Assembly: GCF_024868665.1 (NCBI RefSeq)
Contig: NC_079912.1
Span: 18,563,384 to 18,627,383 of the forward strand
Origin: Triplophysa rosa
Taxonomy: Eukaryota > Chordata > Actinopteri > Cypriniformes > Nemacheilidae
Direction: 5' to 3'
DNA length: 64,000 nucleotides
A program made the position numbers and the translations under genes. A model generated the notes under the pieces. The model was not told the origin of the DNA, searched no databases, and worked only from the letters and a program-made list of their open reading frames with translations. Within the stretch, counting starts at the first letter, position 1. Each line of letters starts with the position of its first letter. Shown here piece by piece: positions 11,117 to 21,870 of the stretch.

Positions 11117-11550
11117 TCCAGCCGGCGTCCAGTCCGGTGATCCAGCCGGCGTCCAGTCCGGTGATCCAGCCGGCGTCCAGTCCGGTGATCCAGCCGGCGT
11201 CCAGTCCGGTGAGCCAGCCGGCGTCCAGTCCGGTGATCCTGCCGGCGTCCAGTCCGGTGATCCAGCCGGCGTCCAGTCTGCCAGCCGGCTCAGACCTGTC
11301 CAGCCGGCGTCCAGTCCGGTGTCCAGCCGGCGTCCAGTCCGGTGTCCAGCCGGCATCCAGTCCGGTGATCCAGCCGGCGTCCCAGCCGGCCTTCCAGCCG
11401 GCGTCAAGCCCTGTCCAGCCGGCCTTCCAGCCGGCTCAAGCCCGGTCCAGCCGGCCTTCCAGCCGGCGTCAAGCCTTGTCAGTGGCCTTCCAGCCGGCGT
11501 CAAGCCCGGTCCAGCCGGCCTTCCAGCCGGCGTCAAGCCCTAGTCCGGCA
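10921..11550 (+). repeat. 21/24-base GC-rich minisatellite in the retroelement interior
   Basis: Units CAGCCGGCGTCCAGTCCGGT (plus one base, 21) and the same with GATC (24) repeat about 20 times; the end has CCAGCCGGCCTTCCAGCCGG variants. Both unit lengths are multiples of three, so the frame is kept. One frame reads SSPVQPA or SSPVIQPA repeats. The array is strongly CpG-rich against an AT-rich background. Confidence 0.93.
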
Positions 11551-11843
11551 GCCAGCGGTCCCGGGGAGACTCCCGGGGTCAAAGACTGTCCCCCCCGGGC
11601 TCCTCCTAGGTCCCCCAGGACTCAGCGCCCTCGAGCGCAGCCGGGGACTGGGACTATTCCCCACCCCATGAACTGCCCCCTATGGGCCTTGTTTTGCCCC
11701 ACCCCCCTCCCATGTTTGTTATTTTTATTGTCGCACCCCAACCCCATTGTCATTTTGTCTTGTTTGCCACTGATTCTGTTCTCCATGTTTTGTCTGGTCT
11801 TGTCTTTGTCTCGTCTGCCTTGTCTTGTCCGTCTACCCCTTGG
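11551..11843 (+). other. 3' internal region of the retroelement
   Basis: It holds an inverted CCCGGGGAGACTCCCGGGG at 11560-11578, a C-rich stretch and then T-rich GTCTTGTC repeats. No polypurine tract precedes the 3' LTR copy, consistent with a deletion at the junction near 11840. Confidence 0.5.
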
Positions 11844-12604
11844 TGTGGAGAGAAACATATTATTGTCTGTTTGACTATAATATACGTTCTCTCCAGTGTC
11901 TTGTCATTGGCCCCATTCCTCTCGTTTCCTCGTTATCCTTCCCTAAGTGTTTGATTACCCACACCTGCCCCGTGTCGTTATCCCTCGTTTGTCTTCCCTT
12001 TAAATACCCTCTTGTTTCTTTGTCTTGTGCTCGTGGATTGTATCTGTACGTTTCGTGTTCCTGTGCCTTGCCTGTGTTCCTGTGCCTTGCCTGTGTTCCT
12101 GTGCCTTGCCTGTGTTCCTGTGCCTTGCCTGTGTTCCTGTGCCTTGCCTGTGTTCCTGTGCCTTGCCTGTGTTCCTGTGCCTTGCCTGTGTTCCTGTGCC
12201 TTGCCTGTGTTCCTGTGCCTTGCCTGTGTTCCTGTGCCTTGCCTGTGTTCCTGTGCCTTGCCTGTGTTCCTGTGCCTTGCCTGTGTTCCTGTGCCTTGCC
12301 TGTGTTCCTGTGCCTTGCCTGTGTTCCTGTGCCTTGCCTGTGTTCCTGTGCCTTGCCTGTTCGTGTTTTGTGAGTTTTGTGCCTTGTAGTGTTTAAGACG
12401 TTTGGTCGTGTCCTTGAGTTTAGGTTAGTTGTCTTGTTTTCATTTTGCCCCCTCGTGGGAAGTCTTTTGTTTTATATTTGTTCCTTAGTTCTGTTTTCCC
12501 CCATTGTGGGTGTTTTGGTTCTGTTTTGTGATTTAATAAATATATCTGTTAACCCCTTCACTGCCTGCCTGCGCTTGGGTTCTCTTTCACGCCAGTCCGT
12601 GACA
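11844..12604 (+). repeat. 3' LTR (5'-truncated)
   Basis: It starts at TGTGGAGAGAAACATATTAT, equal to position 9760 of the 5' LTR, and ends CGCCAGTCCGTGACA. It lacks the first ~73 LTR bases, including the hairpin. Differences from the 5' LTR outside the minisatellite are few (small indels near 12415-12530), suggesting fairly recent insertion. Confidence 0.9.
12058..12360 (+). repeat. 19-base minisatellite in the 3' LTR, ~16 units
   Basis: The same 19-base unit as in the 5' LTR, but about 16 copies and almost perfectly uniform. The three overlapping Cys/Leu/Pro/Val frames of 123-182 codons are the product of the repeat, not genes. Confidence 0.95.
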
Positions 12605-12787
12605 AATGGATTTACTCAACACACGATGATGAAATCAAATAAACTTTTAATAAAACCAAAAATCTGGGAAAACACAATGAGCAAAAGAACAGACACCAAT
12701 GCATTTTAAACTGGACAAAGACACAATGGGCAAGGGAGAACATATAGTGTCCGGGCAATGATGTGCGGGTGGTAATGTCAATGATGG

Positions 12788-13121
12788 ACAGGTGAAAGTC
12801 AAAAATTTACTCGGCCTCAAGTTGTTCCAAACCTGTATTCAGTTCTAGGACATCATTGACTATAATAGGAAAAATTCAAATGGTAGTTAAAAGTGCCCCA
12901 GACCATTTTGCTTTCCTAAATTCTTCGAAATATCTCATTTTGTGTTTGAAAATAATATAGGCCTACAGTAATTTTTCCACTATGGTACTGAATGATGTCA
13001 CAGAACTGAAAATAGCTAACATTCTTATAAATCTCTTTGTGTTCAACAGAACAAAGAAATGTATACAGGTTTGGAACAACTTAACAGAATTTTCATTTTT
13101 GGGTGAACTATCCCTTTAAAT
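12788..13121. repeat. Palindromic fish repeat, subfamily 2 (copy 2)
   Basis: The left arm has CTCAAGTTGTTCCAAACCTG and the right arm CAGGTTTGGAACAACTTAAC; it ends TTTTTGGGTGAACTATCCCT. Both arms carry GACTAT/AGTAGGAAAAA-type central motifs. This longer subfamily uses GTTGTTCCAAACCTGTAT instead of TGTCATTTCAAACCTGTATG. Confidence 0.85.
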
Positions 13122-14480
13122 ACACCAAACTCTAGTTAAGGTCACGGTCAAACAGGGCCCGAGTCTAGACACCAACTATTACATGCAAGTCACAACCACA
13201 GAAAAGTTTCTACTCTAGTCACCATCACACCCACCATCAGCAAGCTGATACTTACGCCAAGTTGACCTTCTGCAATTCTGTCCCACTTATGTGCTTTCCA
13301 CACATCCCCATCACACTGCCCACGTGCCATCCCAGGCTTACGGTGCCAAGCCCAGCTTAAAGGCTCCAAAACTGCCTATGGCTCCCACTCCACGGGAAGC
13401 ACAAGAGCCTGTGAAGATTGTGTTCATTTGTACACCTCGGTCAACAAGGATAAAAGGCCGCAAGTAATTATTAATTCATTATTAAAAACCCACATTATTT
13501 ATTAGCCCGGGGACTGTGCTGCCTGGTGTGCTTGGCTCTCTGTCCAAAGTCCCTCTGTTGATGAGCACTAGCCCCAGGCGCTCCACTACCCTCCTTCTCT
13601 TCGGACTCTGACGAGACACGCTCCCCTGGGCACCACGGGACCATTCAACTGCGTTTCCACCTGAGACACGGACTGTGGTCCGTCATCTTCTGATCAACGG
13701 ATCCCGGCTTACACACCACAGTTGTTTGTTCTGACGTGATTTATATTTAGCTGCGTCTGTGCGCGCAGACCCTCCGCGCAAAAGGAGCAATGGGAACCCG
13801 TAACCGGATCCAAAGGCCCAGGGCTAAAGGTCGGCTGTACACAAGTGATGAAGAGGACTTACTGAACAAGCCGTGATCAGACCTTATTGATTTTTCAAAG
13901 CACTTTCAAAGTCATAGCAAGCTTGTTTGAGAATCAAAGAGTAATGTACTTCTGGCGAGAAAATAAGGGGATGTCTATAAATGACTATGGTTTTTCCCAT
14001 CACTACGGCGGAACGTGCACATTTGGATATTTACAAATGCAGTTTAGCGCTGGCGAACTAACAAATAGCAATGATATTTGCTCATTCCGTTGTTCATGCG
14101 AGCCCGAGCGGTAATAAAGACTTTCAAATACCCTAGTACACATGGAAAACCAAAAATAGATGGCGGATTAAACGTATGTTTATGGAACTGGTGGCAGTGG
14201 CCAGGCCATTGATCAACCAGACGTGCAGGCTATTGTGCACGACTGCAAAGTGATATTTATGTATATGTTTAAAACTCAATTTAACACCAGGATAGCATAA
14301 CTGTAATGGGCAGTACTTTTGGAGCTCAGGGCCAATCAATAATTGCTGAAAGCACAAATGACTCTATTTTCTTGAGGCCACTAGAACGATGAGAGAATGG
14401 CTGAATTTGATATGTAACAGAATATTCAGGCAAATGTGTTAGATAAGATTATCATTACAAAACCATCAGGCGCAGGGCCT
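13122..14480. other. Unique non-coding DNA with a GC-raised patch
   Basis: No confirmed gene. A 72-codon plus frame without a start codon runs 13249-13467 and ends in RSTRIKGRK-stop. A GC-richer patch at 13500-13880 contains a 28-codon frame from ATG at 13790 (MGTRNRIQRP...). Neither matches a family I recognise. Confidence 0.4.
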
Positions 14481-14790
14481 TGAGAAGCAGTGGGAGACAA
14501 ACTAAAATCTGTGCTGATTGATAATAAAAGTATCTAATCGTTGCTTCTAGCTAAAAAACAGCAATATTCTGCATGATGTGCACGGCCTGGGCAGATACAT
14601 TCTGTCCGTAGCCCAGAGACTCCGATATGTTTATGGAAGATACACGAAGAAGAAAAACAAGACGATTAGCTAAACTCAAGCTGAGGAGCATTATGTGGTC
14701 CAAGAAGTGTCAAAGCACCTTTAAAACATCCACAACAATCTGTAAAGCTGTTCTTGTTCTCGTTCCATGAATAGGACTTATTGTTAGCTA
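14481..14790. promoter_or_regulatory. Candidate regulatory block
   Basis: Repeat-free sequence with GATTGATAAT, ATCTAATCG, GACGATTAGC and a run of mixed-composition motifs near 14575-14640. Looks like conserved non-coding DNA by composition only. Confidence 0.25.
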
Positions 14791-15016
14791 GCTCATTCCA
14801 GCATCATTTCTTTAAAGCTGCAATCCCGAAGTTTTTTGTAAAAAAAGAAATGAACAAAAATGAGCTTTTAAGCAAATAACAAAAATGATGTATAAAATTA
14901 TTATATATGTAATTATATGATATATATAAAATCATTATTATAAATCATATTATGATTTATGAGTTGAACTGGCAAGTATGCTTTTGCAGGAAATGTGTTT
15001 GATGGCATTTGACTTC

Positions 15017-15292
15017 TTAAAGGGACAGTTTACCAAAAATGGCATGTCATTCAAAACCTGTAGCTACATGACTCGTTCCTCTGAGAAATAAAAAAGAACA
15101 ACATTTTGAGAAATGTCCCAGTGGTTCTGTGTCCATACAATGGATGTCAATGGGGCCCCGATATTGTTCTTTAAAAAATTGTCTTTTGTGTTTTGCAGAA
15201 GAAAGTCATACAGGTTTGAAATAACATGAGGGCGAGTACGTGATGAAAGAATTTTCATTTTTGGGTGAACAAAAATGAAACTTTCCCTTTAA
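15017..15292. repeat. Palindromic fish repeat, subfamily 1 (copy 3)
   Basis: It begins TTAAAGGGACAGTTTACCAA and ends in TTTTTGGGTGAAC then CTTTCCCTTTAA. Paired motifs TTTTGAGAAATGTC and AAAGTCATACAGGTTTGAAA are present. A small internal duplication of AAAATGAAA lies near the right end. Confidence 0.85.
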
Positions 15293-16621
15293 CCCACGTA
15301 AACATAAGTGTGTGAAGTAACCTGACATTCTATATTTCTAACAGAAATGGAGATATATAGGCAAAAATTATGTAGTACAGCTTTCAATTAATTGTAATGT
15401 TTTACTAATCCGGGTTTCATACTGTACTGTGTTTAGACAAGTCTCAGATTTTGGTAACAGTGTGTACATATGTATTTCGAATACAATTCGTAGAATGTGC
15501 CTCATACACAAACCCTACGGTCGTGTGCATTCAACTGTTGATATCGATTTGGAAGAGGTCAAATTAAATGCATCTCCACATACACTTCATATAGATACAC
15601 AGACAAATAAGTTCTGGTAAGGTCTACAGGACAAACGCAGGTAGCTCAGCTGAGGAAGGAGAAATCAACACTTCTTTTATTTCAACTCCAAGAAAAGGCC
15701 TTACTGGCCGAAGACCTTTAGCACAAGGATACTGTAGTTATCAACACATACAGTAGACGGCTGAAAGCCACACAAACACAACAGTCACGGCCTCTCAACG
15801 TTAAGCAAGCCCTTTGAATAAACATCGCTCATTTGAAAAACATCAACATTGCGGTGCGGTGGTAAACAGTTCACCTTGAGAGCCACTTCAATGTGGGGAG
15901 AGATAAAGGCCTTGGTTAACAATCAGTTAATGAAAACCTGAAGGTTTGTGTTAAAAGTGTGCTTTTCTGCTCTCAAGGGCTCCGGCGGCTATACACAGCC
16001 AAAAGAGGCGATTGTTTTAATAAAAAGGAAGCATTCACAACACGCTCTTCACAAGGATGTAACGCAACCAACTTTGGCGCGTCCATAGCCTTTACATTCC
16101 GCGGCTGAATGGCATCCACGGATAAATGCCCTTCCCGACCGCTGTTTGAGATATAAAGCAGATATGTAATTTCATTTCTCTTCTTATTTCATTAGAAACA
16201 CCTTGGGTGGCTGCTGTTAAATGCTGTTTAGGTCACCTCCGCACGGTCTTACTGCAATCTATCTTCTTCTTGTCACTGTCACAGATCCAGGGTCAGAGCG
16301 CAGAGCTGCCGAGACTGTACCTTGCAGTGCCTTTGTCTGACTAAGAGTTCATTACAAATCCATGCGAGAAAAAAGCAGGGATTAAAAGCGGAATGGCTTT
16401 ATTGATGCGGCCGTTAAAGGAGAGTTGTAGGGCATTCTAAACATAGATATACTGAGGCTCAGGCGGCTGTTGACTTTAAACTATAGATCGCACTGGTAAC
16501 ACCACAACAATTCAACCCAACTTATTAGAGACGTGGAGCGTTTCCATCAGGAAGACACGGTTGCCTTTAACTGCAGTGCGCATTTAATACATAATCCAAA
16601 TCTTATGGTAAAGAAACATTT
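15293..16621. other. Unique non-coding DNA
   Basis: No gene seen. The 63-codon plus frame at 15429-15620 ends next to a donor-like GGTAAG but has no recognisable content. From 15880 to 16420 the sequence is repeat-free with moderate GC and could be regulatory. Confidence 0.45.
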
Positions 16622-16915
16622 GTTAAAGGAATAGCTTGCCCATATTCTGTCATCATTTCCGCACCCTCTTGTCATTTCAACCCTGCGCGACTTTCTTCTG
16701 AATGTTGGTAACCGAACAACGGCGGTACCCATGAACCTGCATTGGTTTTGTGTCCGTACAATAGAAGTGAATGGGTACCGCTGATGTTCACTCATACCGA
16801 CATTCTTCAAAATATCTTCTTTGGCTTTCTGCAGTAGAAAGAAAGTCACACAGGTTTGAAATGACAAGAAGGTGAATAAATGATGACCGACTTTACATCT
16901 TTGGGTGAACTTTAA
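16622..16915. repeat. Palindromic fish repeat, subfamily 1 (copy 4)
   Basis: It starts GTTAAAGGAATAGC and ends CTTTGGGTGAACTTTAA. Inside are GAATGTTGGTAACCGAACAA and, mirrored, ACATTCTTCAAAATATCTTC, with GGTACC-containing halves. The 106-codon minus frame here is a by-product. Confidence 0.87.
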
Positions 16916-19325
16916 GCACCCTTCAGTCTCAAATGCTCAGACCTGCCACGATACAGATTTTGCAAACAAACATCACAGATTCCACCAAAATATCCGAGTT
17001 CTGCTATGCACATTATATTTCTATTTTTAGTTCCAATGCAAAGCAAGCAGATTCTTTTCGTCTATTATTGCCTGCATTGAGAGGTGTAAATCACGGGTTG
17101 CTGAAAAACAGAGTCTCTTGGACTTGAAGAAAGCTCAACATTTTATTGGACAATCATCACTCCCGACCGAGTTTTGACCGATTAGGGTTCTTTCCCGTAA
17201 CTGTTTTGGAGTTCGCCAATTCTGCACAATCAACAAACCATAATGAGACCTTAAGCAGACGAGAGGCCTTCATGGTGAGTCTGAGGGGAATCACAAAGAT
17301 GCCAGTGTGATTTATGAATTAAACATATTTGCAATGAAATTTTGTTTAGTTATATCTTGCAGTACATTGCGGCTTTCTCCCTCCTTCATTACAAACCGGA
17401 GCGGCGCATTGAAAACAGACGCTCGCGGCACAAAAAAAGATTTGAGCTCCTATGCGGAAGAAAATTTATGTAGTCACACATGGCCTTCCCGCAAACAACA
17501 GAGTCTGGCTTTAGCAAAACAGAGGCTACAAATAAACATAAAGGAAGAGGATGAGCACGCCATTGTCTTCCATTCCGAAAAATATATACGTTACTGACAT
17601 ATTGTATAAAGAATCCCCTTCTGCTCGCAGAGACCTCATTAGCGTAAATACCTCCAGGAAAAACGTGCTAATAAATGAAAATAAAATTAACAGCGCCGAA
17701 GCTCTTTTAAGAATTCGCCCGCAGTGTTCACGGTAATTATTTTGGATGCGCGGCAGGGATGAAATTAGAACGAGACGGCGCCAGGATAACCTGGCTTTTC
17801 ACCTTTGGCTTTTGTAAAAATAATGCAACCTCTGTGTGTACCTGCAGGCGGTCTGTCAGAGACGAGAGTAAACAATTCGCTTTCAGTCAAGTGCAAACAC
17901 ATTTGAAAGATGAGACTTTAATAGATAATGACATACTGTGGGTCTGTATGAAAACCACACTGCAATGCTAAGAGCACATCTGATTCGTTCACCATTACTA
18001 CAGCTGGAGGAAGGGACAGCGGGTCTAATATGCACGTGAAATTAAATCCTCGAGCTTTTAAGAATATTTCTTCTCAATATTAATTAGATCAATCAAACAA
18101 TGACCAGAAAAATGATCTCACAATGATTTATCCTATTTTGAATAAACCCTTATTTAAAATAGGGATAATGTTGGATCTACCATTGTACGTGAGGTAAACA
18201 GGGGAGTGGAGGAGATGAGTAAAATCACCATCAAAAAAGAACATCAAATGGGGCTCATATACTCAAAGCAAAATTCCTTCAGCACCATGAGACTGACTGA
18301 CCCTTGCCTTCTCACGACTGGCATCTGTTTTCTTTTCATGCGTACAAGTTCCCCGTGCAGTAAGTCCGACTGCCAGCCTGAAATGCATACGGTCATTTCA
18401 ATGAACTCGGCAAAGTCATTCTTCACAGCGCCGCTCCTAGCATCATTTCAAGCTTTTGCCACCTCAGCCCTCCACAGAGACCCCTGTGCATTCGTGTGTT
18501 TTGTGATAGAGAAAGACCAGCATCCACCAGACGACGGTGCACCTCACCGGCCTCCGTTCGGGGTGGTGGAGGTGTTGATGGGGGTGGAAGAGTAACCACA
18601 GACCATTTAAAGCGGCCCACTGAGCCTCCACGGAGGCTATTGCAATGTTCTAGATCATTAGGTCAAATAAGTCATGGAGAAATTCCAGTTAGAGAGGGCA
18701 AATTTGCAGACATTTTGACAAAACTGTATATCATGGTCTGCTTTCTAAAGATGGGCCAGAGAGCGGGTTTTGCCTAAAATTGCTCCCTACCGTGAGGGCC
18801 GAGTTAATGACCTCATAGCTCTCCTGTCTTTTCACATGCCAAGCCGAGCCTCCAAACAATTTATATTAGTGTGACCGGTGTGTATTGCAATACATTAGCC
18901 AATTTGATACTGAGCAGGTCCACATGCTCTTCAAAGTAAAAAACACCCTGGTGTACGATTTCAAAAAACCTCTCACCTTCATACATCATGCAAGAGGACT
19001 CGCTGCATGGCCGCTGGTTTCAAGAACAGATCTGCTGTCGAGTAGTTTTCTCGGACCGTGATTTTACGTATACAGTCGCACGGCATCTCCAAATTGACAA
19101 CGTAAAAGATACTTGTTTATATTGAAACTAAAGTGGGACATATGCAACAATAATAATATAAAACAATATAATTAAGAGTTAATATGATTTTGTTCCACTA
19201 TTTCAATTACGTGGTTCTTTTTTAATGTAACAAAATCAAACCTGACAAATCTTATTCATTTCATGAAATATACTGTAGCAATGTTTATTACAAGTGATTT
19301 ATCCGTGCAGGTTATTTTTTATAGT
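16916..19325. other. Unique, partly GC-raised non-coding DNA
   Basis: No gene recognised. From 17250 to 17770 a repeat-free block with CpGs and TTAATTA-like cores may be regulatory. The 129-codon plus frame at 18206-18595 has no domain. A short hairpin lies at 18132-18163. Confidence 0.4.
18132..18163. repeat. Short AT-rich hairpin
   Basis: CCTATTTTGAATAA pairs with TTATTTAAAATAGG: 14-base arms, one mismatch, 4-base loop ACCC. No U-tract or known RNA motif, so function is unknown. Confidence 0.6.
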
Positions 19326-19445
19326 AGGGCTGCACAATACATAAAAATGACCGAAATATCGCAAATGTACATATTGTAATATGCATACAGTATATATATA
19401 TATATACATGTATATATATATTATTATTGCAATAATCTGAAAAAC
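19326..19445. mobile_element. hAT-like terminal fragment with (TA)n
   Basis: TAGGGCTGCACAATACATAA resembles the terminal inverted repeat of fish hAT elements (TAGGGCTGCACAAT). It is followed by ATATCGCAAATG and a (TA)n-ATG-(TA)n tract at 19390-19430. The partner end was not found. Confidence 0.5.
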
Positions 19446-19735
19446 GTATGTTGGTTTTAGAATTTTCAGCTTTTCAATATATGTGAATATAATTTACATT
19501 GATCTTACAACCTTAAATCATAATTGTATTACTTTATTGCACGTTATTCTTATCCATCATACCTCATGCTGTTACAACAGTGGCCGTTCAGAGCATTATA
19601 TGATCAAACTCATTTGGTGAACAACAAACTACCATTAAACCAAAAAGTTAAATATTTTTAATATTTTAACCCTTAAAAGATTTACATTTACAATGGAGCG
19701 GCATTTAAAATATATAGCATTATAATATACCACTA

Positions 19736-19930
19736 CATTACATTACATTATATTTTTATTGTACATCAATGTTGTTGATAATTGTATATTCTGTTTATAT
19801 CCGTATACGTTTTGTTAATATTTGTATACTCTGTACAAAATGTAATATTCTCTCATTTATTGTATTTTGCTTATTGTGATCACTGTAAAGCACCAATACA
19901 CCAAAACGAATTCCTCGTACAGATAAACGG
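19736..19930 (+). mobile_element. LINE-like 3' tail fragment
   Basis: TTTTATTGTACATCAATGTT, AATTGTATATTCTGTTTATA, TTGTATTTTGCTTATTGTGA and CACTGTAAAGCACCAATACA then CGAATTCCTCGTAC match the 3' untranslated tail seen at many fish LINE insertions. The usual end with an AATAAA-like repeat is missing. No reverse transcriptase frame is present. Confidence 0.55.
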
Positions 19931-21436
19931 CATGGCCCTGAGTTAGCTGGAAAAAAGCAAGTATTTGTTTAAAAATGCATGTTGTGAAAGAATAACAGAT
20001 ATGTTTGATTCAAACAAGATTGAAATAATGTGTACTACCTACAGTATGTGAAACAAATTTTCCTAACCTTCTCTGGCAAAAATATATCCGTATAGGGTTA
20101 TATACAAACTGTACAGAAGCTTTTATCTGAATACCACACAAACACAAAAATATGAAACCTAGACTTTGCTGTCCAGCTCAGCCCACACAAGCTCAGTGTA
20201 AACCACCTTATCATAGACCAAGCGTGCAGGGTATATCAGCACAAGCAACACAGCGCCCTTCCCGTCTCACCGTGTCTGCACTGTGTCAAAGCACATGCAA
20301 ACACTTTTCTATGACAGCTAATGTGTTTCCAGTTAATGTTTCCACCCTGTCCACTTAGCAAAAGGTGGAAATGAATCCGCTCCCGAAAGCATCACCTCAC
20401 AGTTTAAACCAGCGTCGGCCTAGAAGCGACCTAATCTAACAAGCACCCAAGGTGTGACGGGGGGGCGCAAGGGTCCCTGGGTATGGGCCCCCATCTTGCC
20501 AACTGTTAATAAGCTTAAGCCCATGGCCCATTGTCTTTCATCATGGTGGAAGGTCTACAAGTCTGTACTAGTCTGCCAGACCAGTGGTTTTCACACGTTC
20601 GCATGCTTGGAAGAAAAAGGGAGCAGATGGCTTTCATCTCCCGTGACAAAGTTTCTCTAGAAATACAAACACTCCAAAAAACTAAGTTTAATTCTCTGAG
20701 GCAGGGTATGATCCATTTTTTACAGTGGGCTTACCGCGTTCGCCATGAAACAACGGCCCTACTGTTTGGCATTGCAGCCCATATTTATTTTCAATTCATT
20801 CTTTCTTCTTTCTCTCATCTTTTAATTAATTTTTTATCCCCCGCGTGCGACTGGAGCCCTCTGCCAGCCTGCCCTCCTGTCGGGACGTTATATTATTCTC
20901 AAGCGTAAATGAAGACAAAGAATTTTTCAAATCACCTCCAGTCAAGCGCCATGATTTGGTTTATTCATCTTCGTCCGAGCCCTTTTTTTCCTTCACATCC
21001 TCTTGTCAATTTTGCATGTGTTGCCTAGCGTGGAGTCTTTCTCTGCTGTTTGTTCCACATGAGGGCTGTTCTTCACTCCTGCGGAACTTTCATGCGGTTT
21101 TAGCATGCAACTTCACTGCTGGCGCTTTCCCTGCAGGTCAACGTCACTTTGGTCTGGGGGCAAGTACTCTTCATCAGCTTCACAAACACCTGCCCTTTCT
21201 CAAAAAAGACATTTGTTTTCAACACACATCCAGTAATGAGAATTTAACAAAGCTGGAGTCTATCGAAGGCGTCTGTACATGGTGTGATTTCATCCAAGAA
21301 AGGCTGTGAGACTAAGTAAAACAATCTTTTTTAACATTGGTCATATCAGATATTATATTAGTTGTGAATAAACATTATGTAATGAGCCTACATGACTAAC
21401 AATGATCAATATATTTTTATTAAATTTATAAGACTT
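19931..21436. other. Unique non-coding DNA
   Basis: No gene recognised. Frames of 125 and 154 codons at 20531-21309 overlap each other and have no family signature. A G-run lies at 20460-20465. Confidence 0.45.
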
Positions 21437-21870
21437 GTTAAAGGAAATATTCACACAAAAATGAAAATTCTTTAATTACTTTCTTCTGCAGAACACAAAA
21501 GAAGATATTTTGAAAGAATGTTGGTAACCAAACAACATTGACCCCCGTTGACTTTCATTGTATTGACATAAAATTACGGAGACATTTCTCAAAATATCTT
21601 CTTTTGTGTTTCATATCGTATGTCCTTTTAAAATGATAAAAAATACTTGTCCAAGTTGACAAGTACTTTTTAAAACATTTTATTGGTTTGATATTGGCAA
21701 AACCCAGTGACAAACAAAGACTAATAATGATGATGATTGGCAACAACAACAAAACAAATCACAAAATATAGCGATACGAGGTTTCCAAAGGACAACAGCG
21801 ATATACAGGTTTCGAGCATGAATATCGAGGGTGAATAAATGATGAATTTTATTTTTAAGTGAACCCCTTA
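21437..21870. repeat. Palindromic fish repeat, subfamily 1 (copy 5), interrupted
   Basis: The left arm runs GTTAAAGGAAATATTCACAC to TCTTCTTTTGTGTTTC near 21612; the right arm restarts at ACAGGTTTCGAGCATGAATA near 21805 and ends AAGTGAACCCCTTAA. About 190 bases of a different repeat lie between the arms. Confidence 0.75.
21636..21800 (+). repeat. Unnamed dispersed repeat X (copy 1)
   Basis: AAGTTGACAAGTACTTTTTA, ACATTTTATTGGTTTGATA, ACAAACAAAGACTAATAATG and AATATAGCGATACGAGGTTT align in order with 36323-36462, and the last segment with 52728-52822. It sits inside palindromic copy 5. I do not recognise the family. Confidence 0.6.

Larger units (their letters stand above)
9687..12604 (+). mobile_element. 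Non-autonomous LTR retrotransposon with decayed gag
   Basis: Two direct repeats (9760-10356 and 11844-12604) flank 1.5 kb of internal DNA. The element begins TGTCATGG and ends GTGACA. It is flanked by a perfect 5-base target duplication, AATGG, at 9682-9686 and 12605-12609. Only a short gag-like stretch remains inside; no protease, reverse transcriptase or integrase is visible, so movement would need a helper. The TGTCA...TGACA ends and the sequence after the LTR resemble Ty3/gypsy-type fish elements, an inference. The first ~73 bases of the 3' LTR and the polypurine tract are missing. Confidence 0.92.

Noticed and set aside
10733..11536. 267-codon minus frame rich in TPAGSPDW
   Set aside because: Antisense reading of the 21/24-base minisatellite; multiples of three keep every phase open on both strands.
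10455..11543. 362-codon plus frame
   Set aside because: The repeat-driven part is an alternative phase of the same minisatellite and its start lies inside the gag-like frame; no domain seen.
11825..12396. Frames of 123-182 codons in the 3' LTR
   Set aside because: Same 19-base repeat artefact, overlapping in all three phases.
13256..13420. Minus-strand exon ending at GTAAGTATC near 13255
   Set aside because: The donor is strong, and TCTTCACAG could be an acceptor, but all three phases contain stops.
18206..18595. 129-codon plus frame
   Set aside because: No domain, no splice context and overlapping frames on the other strand; probably chance.
20531..21309. 125- and 154-codon plus frames
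   Set aside because: They overlap in different phases, with no recognised motif and ordinary non-coding composition.
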